IMG/VR virus record: IMGVR_UViG_3300036393_000035
Span: 1-41,663 of that record
Length of the DNA stretch: 41,663 bases
DNA from: a virus
Strand: one strand, 5' to 3'
The translations under genes and the position numbers were made by a program. The stretch's first letter is position 1; each line of letters opens with the position of its first letter. Shown in pieces: positions 15,172 to 22,835 of the stretch. Below the pieces are notes generated by a model that saw only the letters and a program-made list of their open reading frames with translations, searched no databases and was not told where the DNA came from.

Positions 15172-16620
15172 CTAGACCTGCAGCATGTGCTTGACGGGGC
15201 GAGTGCCCGCGTCGAGCAGTTGGCCGTCGTGGCGGCCGAATGCGATGAAGCCGATCTGGTCGGTGTCGGCGAAGCGCTCCTCGAGCCGCTTGACCCGCAC
15301 TTCGCCCACGTCGCGGATCTTGTACTTACTCAGTTGGCCGAAGAGCATCGTTTTGGTGCCGGTGGCGATCGAGCTCTGCATGTTGCTGTTGAGCACGTAC
15401 GGGTGACCAAACAGCGTGCTGGGCACGCCGGCCTGAGCCCCCGGCTGCCAGATGTACTGGTTGTCGTTGCTCTTCAGCTTGCGGATGGCCAGCAGGATGT
15501 TCCGGTGGAACATGAAGCTCGCGCCGTCCCAATAGGCGTCGTCGACCGAGTGGATCAGGTCGAGGATCTCGTCGGCCGTGATCGCGGTCGCACCGGCCGT
15601 GGTCTTGCCCATGGCGCTCGCGGGCACGATGCCCATCGGCTCGACACCGCCGCCCACGCCGAGCGTGAACTTGCGGTTGGTCACGCGGCCGAGCCGCTCG
15701 CCCATGATGCGGCCGAGCGTGGTGTTGAGGTCGAGCCGCGTATCCTGGAACAACTCGAAGGGAACTTTGATCAGCTTCGAGCTGTACTTGAAGGCCCCCC
15801 AGCGCTGCTGACCGAACGTCGGGTCGAGCGGGGTCGGGGCTTTGTTCTCGCCGATCTGCTCACCTTCGTTGCTCGTGTCGTCGCAGGTCGGCCAGCTCAT
15901 CTCCTCGCCGCTCTCGGTGCGGATGACTTCCGCCACCTGCCGCATGCCGCCGAATTGCAGCTGCGCCATCTCGAGCGACTCGACGAACGTCGAGCCGAAC
16001 GTGTAACCGCCGAGCGGGCCGGATTGGGCCGACAGCGCGCGATTGTGGCGGCGCTCGTGATACTCGGCCTGCAGGCCGGAGTAGTCGTCGCGGCTGAGCT
16101 CGAAGTTGATCGTGCGGGCGCCGAGTGCCATGCCGGCCGAGCGAGCGGCCCGCATTTCCCGTTCGCTGGGCGCGACGCCGGCGGCGTTGCGGAACCAGGC
16201 CGAGAGGGCCAGGTTGCTCGCGCGGGGGTTGCGCTCCGCACGCTCGTCACGCGTACGCGGGCGTTCGCCCCGCATGGTCCGCTCGTACCAGTCTTCGACC
16301 GTGCGCCGCCGCTCGCTGCGAGTCTTGGGCTTGCCGCTGCGACGCTCCTCTTTCGAACGATTCTTGCGACGTTCGCCGTTACGATCTTCGGGCTCGCCGC
16401 CGCCGAGCAATCGGGCTTCGAGGTCGATCGCCCGCTTCTCGCGGTTGACCGCATCGTCCTTCGCGTCGAACCGCGCGTTGACGGTGTCCCACTGGCCCTT
16501 CTCTTCGGCCGTCATGTCCCGCTTCTCGTCGCTCACCTTGTCGGCGAGCTGGCGCAGCTCCTTGTAGGCGGCGGCCCTCTCCTCCATCAACACCTTGAGC
16601 GAATCGCGGCTAACTGGCAC
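15172..16620 (-). CDS. Major capsid protein, HK97 fold
   Basis: A 482-residue HK97 gp5-like protein. I choose the GTG at 16620, with GAGGA about 7 nt upstream; a longer ATG start at 16722 lacks support. Residues about 1-150 are charged and helical, a built-in scaffolding (delta) domain with a very basic Arg-rich stretch at about 85-130, removed by the protease encoded upstream. The mature region has GPLGGYTFGSTFVESL, GEEMSWPTCDDTSNEGEQIG, then LIKVPFELFQDTRLDL with RIMGERLGRVTNRKFTLG, and a P-domain end QIGFIAFGRHDGQLLD: all typical of the capsid family. Hundreds of copies form the icosahedral shell. Confidence 0.92.
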   Translation of the reverse strand: MPVSRDSLKVLMEERAAAYKELRQLADKVSDEKRDMTAEEKGQWDTVNARFDAKDDAVNREKRAIDLEARLLGGGEPEDRNGERRKNRSKEERRSGKPKTRSERRRTVEDWYERTMRGERPRTRDERAERNPRASNLALSAWFRNAAGVAPSEREMRAARSAGMALGARTINFELSRDDYSGLQAEYHERRHNRALSAQSGPLGGYTFGSTFVESLEMAQLQFGGMRQVAEVIRTESGEEMSWPTCDDTSNEGEQIGENKAPTPLDPTFGQQRWGAFKYSSKLIKVPFELFQDTRLDLNTTLGRIMGERLGRVTNRKFTLGVGGGVEPMGIVPASAMGKTTAGATAITADEILDLIHSVDDAYWDGASFMFHRNILLAIRKLKSNDNQYIWQPGAQAGVPSTLFGHPYVLNSNMQSSIATGTKTMLFGQLSKYKIRDVGEVRVKRLEERFADTDQIGFIAFGRHDGQLLDAGTRPVKHMLQV

Positions 16621-16930
16621 GGGTGAGTCCTCGGCGGGAATGCGTGCCGGCGGAGGCCCAGCAAAAGAGGGACGGCAAGCGCCGGCACCGGATGTTTGGT
16701 TCGGTGCGCTCAAGCGCTCCACCGCCGACTGGGCAGCGATCGAGATGCTTGCAACCCTACACGGCGGGGGCGACTGGGCGCCGGCGCGGCATGCAGGGCA
16801 ACAGGTTTTCCAGCAATAGGGGGCCGCAGGCGGAGGGACTTACGTGCCCTAAGCAGTTGCAAGGGGCAATGCCGACTCCGCTCTGCAGCCGAGTTTTCGA
16901 TCCTACACTGAGGTGGCCCCAGGATCGGGG
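16621..16930. other. Gap between prohead protease and capsid genes
   Basis: About 310 bp separate the protease stop from the capsid GTG, far more than elsewhere in the packed late operon. Apart from the capsid ribosome-binding site (GAGGA) near 16628-16632, I see no gene with a convincing start and no clear sigma70 promoter. A partly palindromic GGGACTTACGTGCCC lies near 16840. A leftward frame continuous with the capsid gene exists but has atypical codon composition. The gap may hold a capsid-specific promoter or processing site, as expected for the most abundant protein. Confidence 0.4.
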
Positions 16931-17599
16931 TTAGCCCAGCCGCAAACGGGCCTCACGCTCGCGGAGACGAGCTGCAATCGCGTCCCGCGACAAATGCACC
17001 TGGCCGGCCGCCCGTTGCGCCGTGCGCCATTCCTGGGCCTTGCGACGGGCTTCCTCCGCTTCGCCGGCCGCCCGGAGTTGGGCCCGCACGCCGGAGCTCG
17101 TCGCCTCGTAGGCCGGGAAGGTCACCGGCCCCACGTCGAACAGGTCGACGTCGGTGATCTCCGCGTAGAGCATTTCGCCCTCCTCGCGGTACAGCGTGTT
17201 CGTCGGGTTGAAGCTGAAGCTGGAACCGGTCACGTCGCCGCGGTTGAGCGACACCTGCAGGTCTCGGGCGGTCTGCGTGTCGGGGGCTTCGATCTCGTAG
17301 CGCAGCCCCACCTTGTCGACCGATAGCTTGCAGGTGCCGGCGGACGTTCGGCCGAGCACCAGATTCGAGTCGTGATTGAACAGCGCCCGCACGTCGTGGG
17401 ACTCACTGAGCGCACGATCAAAAGCGCCGGGCATGATCCGCTCAGAGAAGTCGGTCCAGAGGCGATACTCGGTCCGCTCGGTTCCGTCGTAAAAGACCGA
17501 GGCATACCCCACGATCAACGGCGATTCGCCTTCGGCCCGCTGCTGAATGCGGGCGCGGGCCTGGGGCAAGTAAGCGTAGCGTCGTTCCATGGCTCTCAT
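16931..17599 (-). CDS. HK97-type prohead maturation protease
   Basis: A 222-residue serine protease of the HK97 prohead family. The ATG at 17599 overlaps the portal stop (ATGA). Visible family marks are GYASVFYDG (about 31-39), MPGAFDRAL (about 56-64), LFNHDSNLVLGR with the catalytic His near 76, and GDVTGSSFSF with the catalytic Ser near 127. A GPVTFPAYEAT segment at about 157-167 is also typical. The last 50 residues form a charged, Arg-rich tail likely bound to the scaffold. It cleaves the capsid delta domain and itself during prohead maturation. Order portal-protease-capsid is canonical. Confidence 0.92.
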   Translation of the reverse strand: MRAMERRYAYLPQARARIQQRAEGESPLIVGYASVFYDGTERTEYRLWTDFSERIMPGAFDRALSESHDVRALFNHDSNLVLGRTSAGTCKLSVDKVGLRYEIEAPDTQTARDLQVSLNRGDVTGSSFSFNPTNTLYREEGEMLYAEITDVDLFDVGPVTFPAYEATSSGVRAQLRAAGEAEEARRKAQEWRTAQRAAGQVHLSRDAIAARLREREARLRLG

Positions 17600-19284
17600 T
17601 TCTCCGGGAAGGGGACGGCCCAAGCGGCGATCGCGGCCGCGGCCTCGGTGGTTTGCGTGTCGGTTGAGGGATAGCTAAACCGGCGGAAGCGGCCGAGTAG
17701 ATCGTCGGCCAGGGCCTCGGCCGAGACGCTGCGGCCCGGCGCCACCTGGTCGGCAGCCGCTGCGAGCTCGGCGAACGCGTCGACCAGCACGGCGCGGTGC
17801 TCGGCGACGAGCTGCTCACCCAGCCAGGTCCGCAGCGTCTGCTTGCGATCGTGGCGCTGACCGTGCGTCGATAGCCGTCGCAACAGGCGTTTGGCCGTGG
17901 CTTCGACCAGGCTGCGTACCAGCGGCCGCATGCGCTCGCCCTCGGCCTCGAGATCGGGCACGCCGCTCGTCTCGGCGCCCTCTTGGCCACCGGGCTCCGG
18001 AGCAGCCGGATCTGCGGGCGCGTTGTCGGCGCCGCCCTGGCCCATGTTCTTTGGCTCGAGGATCTCGTCGAGCCCTTCGATCGGGTTGCGGTTCTCCAGC
18101 GCCCGCACCTCGTTGCGGCTCATAAACGGAGCGCCGCCGAGGGCCGTGCGATAGAAGGCGGACCGCACGGCCAGGTTGGTCCGCACCAGGGCCTGGCGGG
18201 TGAACTCGATCGAGTGCGTCTCTTCGGCCTTTTGCTGCTCGGTCAGCAGCTTGTCCCACAGCTCGAGCTCGAGCGACACGAGGTGCGGATCGAGCCCGTC
18301 GTCGAGGTAGCTCTGGTTCTCTTGCTCGAGCGAGGCGTAGCCCTGCCGGCCCATGTGGCCGATCTTATGCGCGGGCACGCCAATCCAGTTGGCCATCTCG
18401 ATGATCTTGGCCTGGCTGGTCTCGAGCAGCTGAGCGCCCTGCGCGTCGGGCTGCAGCTTGGTCGCCTTCGCCCCCTGCTCCAAGATCCGCGTACGATGCT
18501 GGTTCTTCAGGCCCGCGGCCGAACGGCCCCAGGCCTTTTTCATGCGATCGTAGGCGACGTCGCTGAGGCTGCCCGGAGTCTCGATCACCAGCCCCGGCAC
18601 CGCGTTATTTTGGAAGTAGCGATTGCCGTAGTCTTGCACGGCAATCGCCCCGCCCAAGCTTTCCTTGGCGACCTCGAGCAGCGGCCGGCCACGCCAGCCG
18701 TCGAAACCCAGGCCGTACTGGTGGATCACGTCCTCCTTCGGGAACACGTACAGCTGCTCGTCAATCCACGTGGTGTAGCGGAGCTCGCCGGCGACCTTGA
18801 TGGGGCAGGTCTCTTCTGAGTCGAGCGGCAAGATCTCCTCTGGTTCGCCGAGCAGGTTGCGCACGATCAGCGCGTAGAAGTTGCCGCGGATGATCTTCTT
18901 TTGCATCAGCAGGCGGAAGAACGTAAAGCGGTTTTGAAAGCTGTTGGGCTTCCACTTCAGCAACTGATAGGCGGCGTGCTTGAGGTCGGGCTCTTTGCCT
19001 TCGCTCTTGCCGATCTTCACGTAGCGATAGGTGATCAGCGGCAGCTTGCCCACGTCGTTGGCGAGCAGGTTGATGCCGCGATAAAGGGCATGCAGCCCTA
19101 ATACGGATCGCTCCGTGACGCGCGGACCGGCGACCGATCCGCCGCTGATCGGCATAAACGTTTCGTCGTTCTCGTCGCACTCGATCGGGTTGCGAGGGTT
19201 CTCGGCCCCGCCGGCGACGATGCCGCCGAGCACGTCCCAGCTCCGCTCGGCCGAGCAATCGACCTGTGTGTACCAAGGGTTCAT
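17596..19284 (-). CDS. Portal protein (HK97 family)
   Basis: A 562-residue portal protein whose ATG overlaps the terminase stop (ATGA). The region about 65-95 holds the family mark LHALYRGINLLANDVGKLPL. A stem/crown core follows, with VIHQYGLGFDGWRGRPLLEVA and a long helix including FTRQALVRTNLAVRSAFYRT. A C-terminal extension rich in Pro, Ala and Gly, with a helical domain (about 405-562), is longer than in HK97, whose portal is about 420 residues. The dodecameric portal forms the DNA channel at one vertex and is the docking point for terminase and connector. Confidence 0.92.
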   Translation of the reverse strand: MNPWYTQVDCSAERSWDVLGGIVAGGAENPRNPIECDENDETFMPISGGSVAGPRVTERSVLGLHALYRGINLLANDVGKLPLITYRYVKIGKSEGKEPDLKHAAYQLLKWKPNSFQNRFTFFRLLMQKKIIRGNFYALIVRNLLGEPEEILPLDSEETCPIKVAGELRYTTWIDEQLYVFPKEDVIHQYGLGFDGWRGRPLLEVAKESLGGAIAVQDYGNRYFQNNAVPGLVIETPGSLSDVAYDRMKKAWGRSAAGLKNQHRTRILEQGAKATKLQPDAQGAQLLETSQAKIIEMANWIGVPAHKIGHMGRQGYASLEQENQSYLDDGLDPHLVSLELELWDKLLTEQQKAEETHSIEFTRQALVRTNLAVRSAFYRTALGGAPFMSRNEVRALENRNPIEGLDEILEPKNMGQGGADNAPADPAAPEPGGQEGAETSGVPDLEAEGERMRPLVRSLVEATAKRLLRRLSTHGQRHDRKQTLRTWLGEQLVAEHRAVLVDAFAELAAAADQVAPGRSVSAEALADDLLGRFRRFSYPSTDTQTTEAAAAIAAWAVPFPEK

Positions 19285-20939
19285 AGGAGGCGTACTCCGC
19301 GGGTGTCATAAACGCTGCCTGAGTCGTCGCGAATCCAAGCGGCAACAGCCATGATCGCGGCAGCCATCACGTCGATCTTCTTGGGGGAACCGTGTTCGGG
19401 TTTCGCGGGCATAACGTCGCCTTGGTTGCCACGCTTGATCATCAAGTTGTCTGCGCACCAGCGCATGACGCGGTGTCCGCCATGGCGAAACTTACGAGCC
19501 GTGATCAGCTCGCTCGTGACCCGAAACGCTTCGTTGTATTGAGCGAAGCACTGCGGATGCTCGACGACCTCGATGCCGTGGGTGTCGCGCAGCCGGATCG
19601 CCAGCTCGTGACAGTCGCGAGGATCGAAACGCAGCGTCCGATGCTGGTAAATCTTCTGCGCACCGACGATGCGGTTTTCTACAACCGCGTGATCGATCAC
19701 CTCTCCCGGCGTGAAGTCGATCAGGCCGTTCGCTTTCCAGTCGGTATAGGGCGTGCCATGGGCGCGTTCCTGCTCGGCGGCCGAAGCTTCCGGCAACCAA
19801 ATGTGAGGCACAAGCCAGCAGCCGCCATCGTCGTCGGGAAACAGCAGTACGTAGCTGGTCAGGTCATGCTGCCAGCCGATGTCCAGGCCCGAGTAGCACA
19901 AGCGGCCGTAGAGCATGCGCGGATCGAACGGGGCGGCATTGCCCTCGTCGTCCCAGACCGCCATGTCGATGCAGCGTTCTTCGCTCTTCACCCATTGGTT
20001 GCACCGGTAGCGGCGAAAGGTGTTTTCTTCGACCTTGCCGAGCTGCTGAGCCTCGAGGCACTTTTGCTGCATCTCCTCGGTGCGCAGCCAGCCCTGATCG
20101 AGCGACGGGTTGGCCTTCAGCCAGGTCGACCGCTTCGTCCAATCGTCCTTGTCGCTGGCGGCGTAGATCCTGGCGAAGTGACGCAGGTTGACCACGTCCT
20201 TGCACTCGATCACCTTGCGGGCGTACTCATGCTGCTCGTAGCCGAGCGACTCGCGGTTGGAGCCGGCGGTCGTGATCACGAGCGGCAGGATCGGTTGGAT
20301 CCGCGCGGCGTCGGCATGACGCAGCGCGTTCCAGAGGTCGCGCCGCACCCAGGCGTGGATCTCGTCGAGGATGGCCGCGTGCAGATTGCGGCCTTCCTTG
20401 CTGCCGGCGATCGACGAGCCGCAGCGGATCATCCCGCGCCCGGCCTCGTAGGTGATGCGCATCGCCGAGCGATGCACGTTCAGGCCAAGTTGTTTGGTCA
20501 GCTCCTCCGAAGCCTCGACCATGTTGGCCGCTTCGGTGAACACCTCGCCCGTCTGTTCCTTGTCGACGGCGAACAGCCCGATCTCCGGAGCCGGCTCGCC
20601 GTCGAGGGTCAGCAGGTAGAGAGCCACGCCCGAGCAGAGCGTGCTCTTGCCGTTCTTCTTGGCGACCTCGAGGAAGCCACTCTTGAATCGCCGCAACCCA
20701 TCAGGCCACTTCCAGCCGAACAGCGGACCGAGGAACTCGTCTTGCTGCCAGGGCAGCAAGCGGACCGGAACGCCCGTCCCCTCATGCGAGAAGATCAGGT
20801 AGTTCTCGAAGAAATCCCAGACCTCTTCGGCCGCGGCTTCGTCGAACCAACAGCCCTCGCGGATCGCGCGTTCGTCGCTGGCGTTTTGGATCCACCGCTT
20901 CGACGTCTTCGGTCCTGCCTTCGGTCGTTTAGCGGCCAC
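19281..20939 (-). CDS. terL: Terminase large subunit
   Basis: A 552-residue packaging motor. The N-terminal ATPase has an adenine-binding segment LLPWQQDEFLGPLFGWKWPD (about 61-80), a Walker A variant VAKKNGKST (about 92-100), Walker B AILDE with the catalytic Glu (about 189-193) and a coupling ITTAGSNRES. The C-terminal RNase H-like nuclease begins around SGLDIGWQHDLTSYVLLF. The set matches the Terminase_1 (HK97-like) family. It cuts concatemeric DNA and pumps it into the prohead, with the small subunit encoded just upstream (11-bp overlap) and an HNH protein further upstream. Confidence 0.93.
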   Translation of the reverse strand: MAAKRPKAGPKTSKRWIQNASDERAIREGCWFDEAAAEEVWDFFENYLIFSHEGTGVPVRLLPWQQDEFLGPLFGWKWPDGLRRFKSGFLEVAKKNGKSTLCSGVALYLLTLDGEPAPEIGLFAVDKEQTGEVFTEAANMVEASEELTKQLGLNVHRSAMRITYEAGRGMIRCGSSIAGSKEGRNLHAAILDEIHAWVRRDLWNALRHADAARIQPILPLVITTAGSNRESLGYEQHEYARKVIECKDVVNLRHFARIYAASDKDDWTKRSTWLKANPSLDQGWLRTEEMQQKCLEAQQLGKVEENTFRRYRCNQWVKSEERCIDMAVWDDEGNAAPFDPRMLYGRLCYSGLDIGWQHDLTSYVLLFPDDDGGCWLVPHIWLPEASAAEQERAHGTPYTDWKANGLIDFTPGEVIDHAVVENRIVGAQKIYQHRTLRFDPRDCHELAIRLRDTHGIEVVEHPQCFAQYNEAFRVTSELITARKFRHGGHRVMRWCADNLMIKRGNQGDVMPAKPEHGSPKKIDVMAAAIMAVAAWIRDDSGSVYDTRGVRLL

Positions 20940-21429
20940 GTTTCGCGCGCTCCTGCCGCTTCTTTTGGATCTGTTCCGCGAGTGCGCTCGGCGCCCCGCT
21001 GCCGCTCGGGCTCTCGGTGCCGATGCGCAGGCGGGCTGCCGGCGTGAGGCCGAGCTGCTTGGCGGCCGACTCGATGCGCGCGACGGCCTTGTTCTTCTGC
21101 GCGATTAGCGGATTCGCGACTGGGTAACCCTTCTCTGTCCACACGACGCGACTCGGGCACTTGGCGAGCTCAGTCATGATCGCGACGAACTCCGACCACG
21201 CTTCGCAATAAGCCGAGAGCACCGCGCGATCGGCGGCCGCCAAGGTCCCCTGCGCGAGCAGCTCTTTGACCACGCGTTTCCACTCGGCGCGCGCCTCTTC
21301 ATCGAGCCAGGTCGGACAGTCGGGCGCTTTGCTCTCGGCTTTCACCGTCGCGGCGATCGGGCGCTTGCCCGGATTGCCCGCGCGTTTCTTCGAGGCAGCG
21401 CTCTTCGCGATTGGTCCGCGACGTCCCAT
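20929..21429 (-). CDS. terS: Terminase small subunit, P27 family
   Basis: A 166-residue protein with the P27-type start (MGRRGPIAKSAASKKRAGNP, then GKRPI), followed by CPTWLDEEARAEWKRVVKEL, GTLAAADRAVLSAYCEAWSEF and a C-terminal helix with NPLIAQKNKAVARIESAAKQLG. It recognises the phage packaging site and stimulates the large subunit. The C-terminal tail is basic (EQIQKKRQERAKRGR) and overlaps the terL start by 11 bp. It is the most leftward of the pre-packaging genes and starts just 9 bp after a small unknown gene. Confidence 0.9.
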   Translation of the reverse strand: MGRRGPIAKSAASKKRAGNPGKRPIAATVKAESKAPDCPTWLDEEARAEWKRVVKELLAQGTLAAADRAVLSAYCEAWSEFVAIMTELAKCPSRVVWTEKGYPVANPLIAQKNKAVARIESAAKQLGLTPAARLRIGTESPSGSGAPSALAEQIQKKRQERAKRGR

Positions 21430-21438
21430 GCCGACCCC

Positions 21439-21684
21439 TTAGAGTTGCCACGAATGGAACTGCGGACGGCCGTCGACCAACGCGACAACCATGGTGATCG
21501 TGCGCGGGTACCGGTTTGCTTCGGGCACGCACTCGGCCGGCAGACCGTCGCCCTGCAAATGCAAGACAACATCGCGGCCGTCGTAGCTGATGCCGCGAAC
21601 GTCGACGTCCGCCGGGTAGGGCAGCAGCTGAAAAAGCAACTCGGTCGTGAGCTTCAACGTCGCGCGGCGCTGAACTTTCGCCAT
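21439..21684 (-). CDS. Small hypothetical protein before terminase
   Basis: An 81-residue protein from the ATG at 21684. It has a helix LKLTTELLFQLLPYPADV followed by strands (VRGISYDGRDVVLHLQGDG, then RTITMVVALVDGRPQFHSW). It resembles small proteins near packaging genes that I cannot name. It lies between a non-coding stretch that may hold the cos site and the small terminase, with a 9-bp gap to terS, so it is co-transcribed with the packaging genes. Function unknown. Confidence 0.55.
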   Translation of the reverse strand: MAKVQRRATLKLTTELLFQLLPYPADVDVRGISYDGRDVVLHLQGDGLPAECVPEANRYPRTITMVVALVDGRPQFHSWQL

Positions 21685-21847
21685 TTATTTTCCCTTCCAC
21701 GTGAAAAGCACTAGGCGCGACCCCCCCACCCTCAAAACCCGCGAAAAAATGTGCGCGCCCTGCGGGCGGTCTAGGAGGAGGGCCCCTTTTGAAATTTGAA
21801 CCCCCCTCGTCGTCTCACTTCGGGATTTGGTGAAAATCCGCGAATTT

Positions 21848-21895
21848 CCGGCCCATATCGCCGCGGGCATATGGGCCCGTCGCCATATGGGCCGG
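21848..21895. promoter_or_regulatory. Inverted and direct repeat cluster, candidate cos/packaging site
   Basis: An 11-bp perfect inverted repeat, CCGGCCCATAT / ATATGGGCCGG at 21848-21858 and 21885-21895, brackets a further CATATGGGCC at 21868-21877. This makes three copies of the ATATGGGCC word. It lies in a 215-bp non-coding stretch upstream of the small terminase region, next to a C7 run near 21721. Cos-type phages of the HK97 group, which carry an HNH protein beside terminase, usually have the packaging site hereabouts. A terminator is the main alternative. Confidence 0.45.
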
Positions 21896-21899
21896 ACGC

Positions 21900-22271
21900 C
21901 TAGCGGTCTTCGATCTCAAGCTCGAGCGTGAGCTCGGCCGTGGCCGCCTTCAGGTACAAGGTGATGCCCGGCTCGAGCCACACCAGCTGGGCCTCTCCGG
22001 GTGGGATGCGATTGACGTAGGCGCCCGTCGCGCCGCCCACCTGCAGGTAGTTGCCAGGGGTGGTGCTCGTGTTGCGCATCCACGTCTGGCCGAGCGACGT
22101 GAGATCGGCCGAAGGCGTGAACGTTTCCTCGCCTGTGCCCACCTTGATCGAGCGTCGGTCGTACTGCTCATTGGCTTGGTCGTATTGCCGACTGACCAAG
22201 GCCGTGGTGTACGGCGTGCCGTTGGTCGGCCGCACCGTCTTGCTGATGGTGTAGGTGAGTTGCTTGGGCAT
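21900..22271 (-). CDS. Small hypothetical phage protein
   Basis: A 123-residue beta-rich protein. It contains TYTISKTVRPTNGTPYTTAL near the start, a GTGEETFTPSADL middle, an aromatic/Gly segment YLQVGGATGAYVNRIPPGEA and an acidic C-terminal strand ELTLELEIEDR. The profile resembles a small jelly-roll or beta-sandwich with repeated Thr/Tyr, as in minor structural proteins. No family recognised. It is the last gene before the presumed packaging site and follows the HNH gene by 7 bp. Confidence 0.5.
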   Translation of the reverse strand: MPKQLTYTISKTVRPTNGTPYTTALVSRQYDQANEQYDRRSIKVGTGEETFTPSADLTSLGQTWMRNTSTTPGNYLQVGGATGAYVNRIPPGEAQLVWLEPGITLYLKAATAELTLELEIEDR

Positions 22272-22278
22272 GTGTGGC

Positions 22279-22671
22279 TCAGACGAAGGGAGGATGAGAG
22301 GGGCGACCGAAGCCGCGGTTCTCGCGTACGGTCTTTTGGCTATGGTGGGCGTGGCACTTGGGGTCCCAGTTCTCTTCGACCCAGAACAGCGGATCGTCGG
22401 GACCATCCACGGGGATCAGGTGGTCAACGTCAGTGGCCGGCGTCACGATGCCCTCACGCTCGCACTCTCGGCAGAGCGCGTTCTCCGCGCGGCCCAGGAA
22501 CTCAGCGCGTCGCACCTGCCAGCGATAGCCATAGCCACGCGCCGCACTCGACCCACGACGATGATCATGAGCCTTGCGCTTCTGCACTCGATGCGCGTCG
22601 CAGTAATGGCCACCGCGTGCGAGGCTCGTGCAGCCAGGCGACAAACAGGGTTTGTTGAAGGCGAGGGGCAT
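22279..22671 (-). CDS. HNH endonuclease
   Basis: A 130-residue HNH nuclease from the ATG at 22671 (an in-frame ATG at 22728 would add 19 residues). It shows an N-terminal zinc site (CLSPGCTSLARGGHYCDAH), then a helix RRAEFLGRAENALCRECERE. The HNH core follows as VDHLIPVDGPDDPLFW, then NWDPKCHAHHSQKTVRE. Catalytic His is in the VDH motif and the metal ligands in CHAHH. HNH proteins next to terminase are a known component of cos-type packaging in HK97-like phages, where they stimulate terminase cleavage. Alternatively it is a free-standing homing-type enzyme, but the position argues for packaging. Confidence 0.85.
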   Translation of the reverse strand: MPLAFNKPCLSPGCTSLARGGHYCDAHRVQKRKAHDHRRGSSAARGYGYRWQVRRAEFLGRAENALCRECEREGIVTPATDVDHLIPVDGPDDPLFWVEENWDPKCHAHHSQKTVRENRGFGRPSHPPFV

Positions 22672-22835
22672 GGCACGGGCTGCAGTTGAAAAGACGGGGT
22701 GAGCACCACCAGGTATTGGCTGGCCCATTCGCGATCGAATCGTCCGATGAGCCCGAGAATCTCTTCAGCCGTAATGGCCTCGTTGCAACGGCCCCAGCCG
22801 CTGCTCGTCGTCAGTTGTGTGCCAACGGTGAACAT
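22443..22835 (-). CDS. Small hypothetical protein overlapping HNH gene
   Basis: An ATG at 22835 overlaps the stop of the preceding gene (TGATG), a coupling seen throughout this operon. The first 55 residues are plausible protein (MFTVGTQLTTSSGWGRCNEA, then EEILGLIGRFDREWASQYLVVL). The frame then runs on through the HNH gene in another phase to a stop at 22443, with an Arg/Ala/Ser-rich composition typical of out-of-frame reading. Either the true gene has lost an early stop by mutation, or a longer protein with an unusual tail is made. Function unknown. Confidence 0.4.
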   Translation of the reverse strand: MFTVGTQLTTSSGWGRCNEAITAEEILGLIGRFDREWASQYLVVLTPSFQLQPVPCPSPSTNPVCRLAARASHAVAITATRIECRSARLMIIVVGRVRRVAMAIAGRCDALSSWAARRTRSAESASVRAS

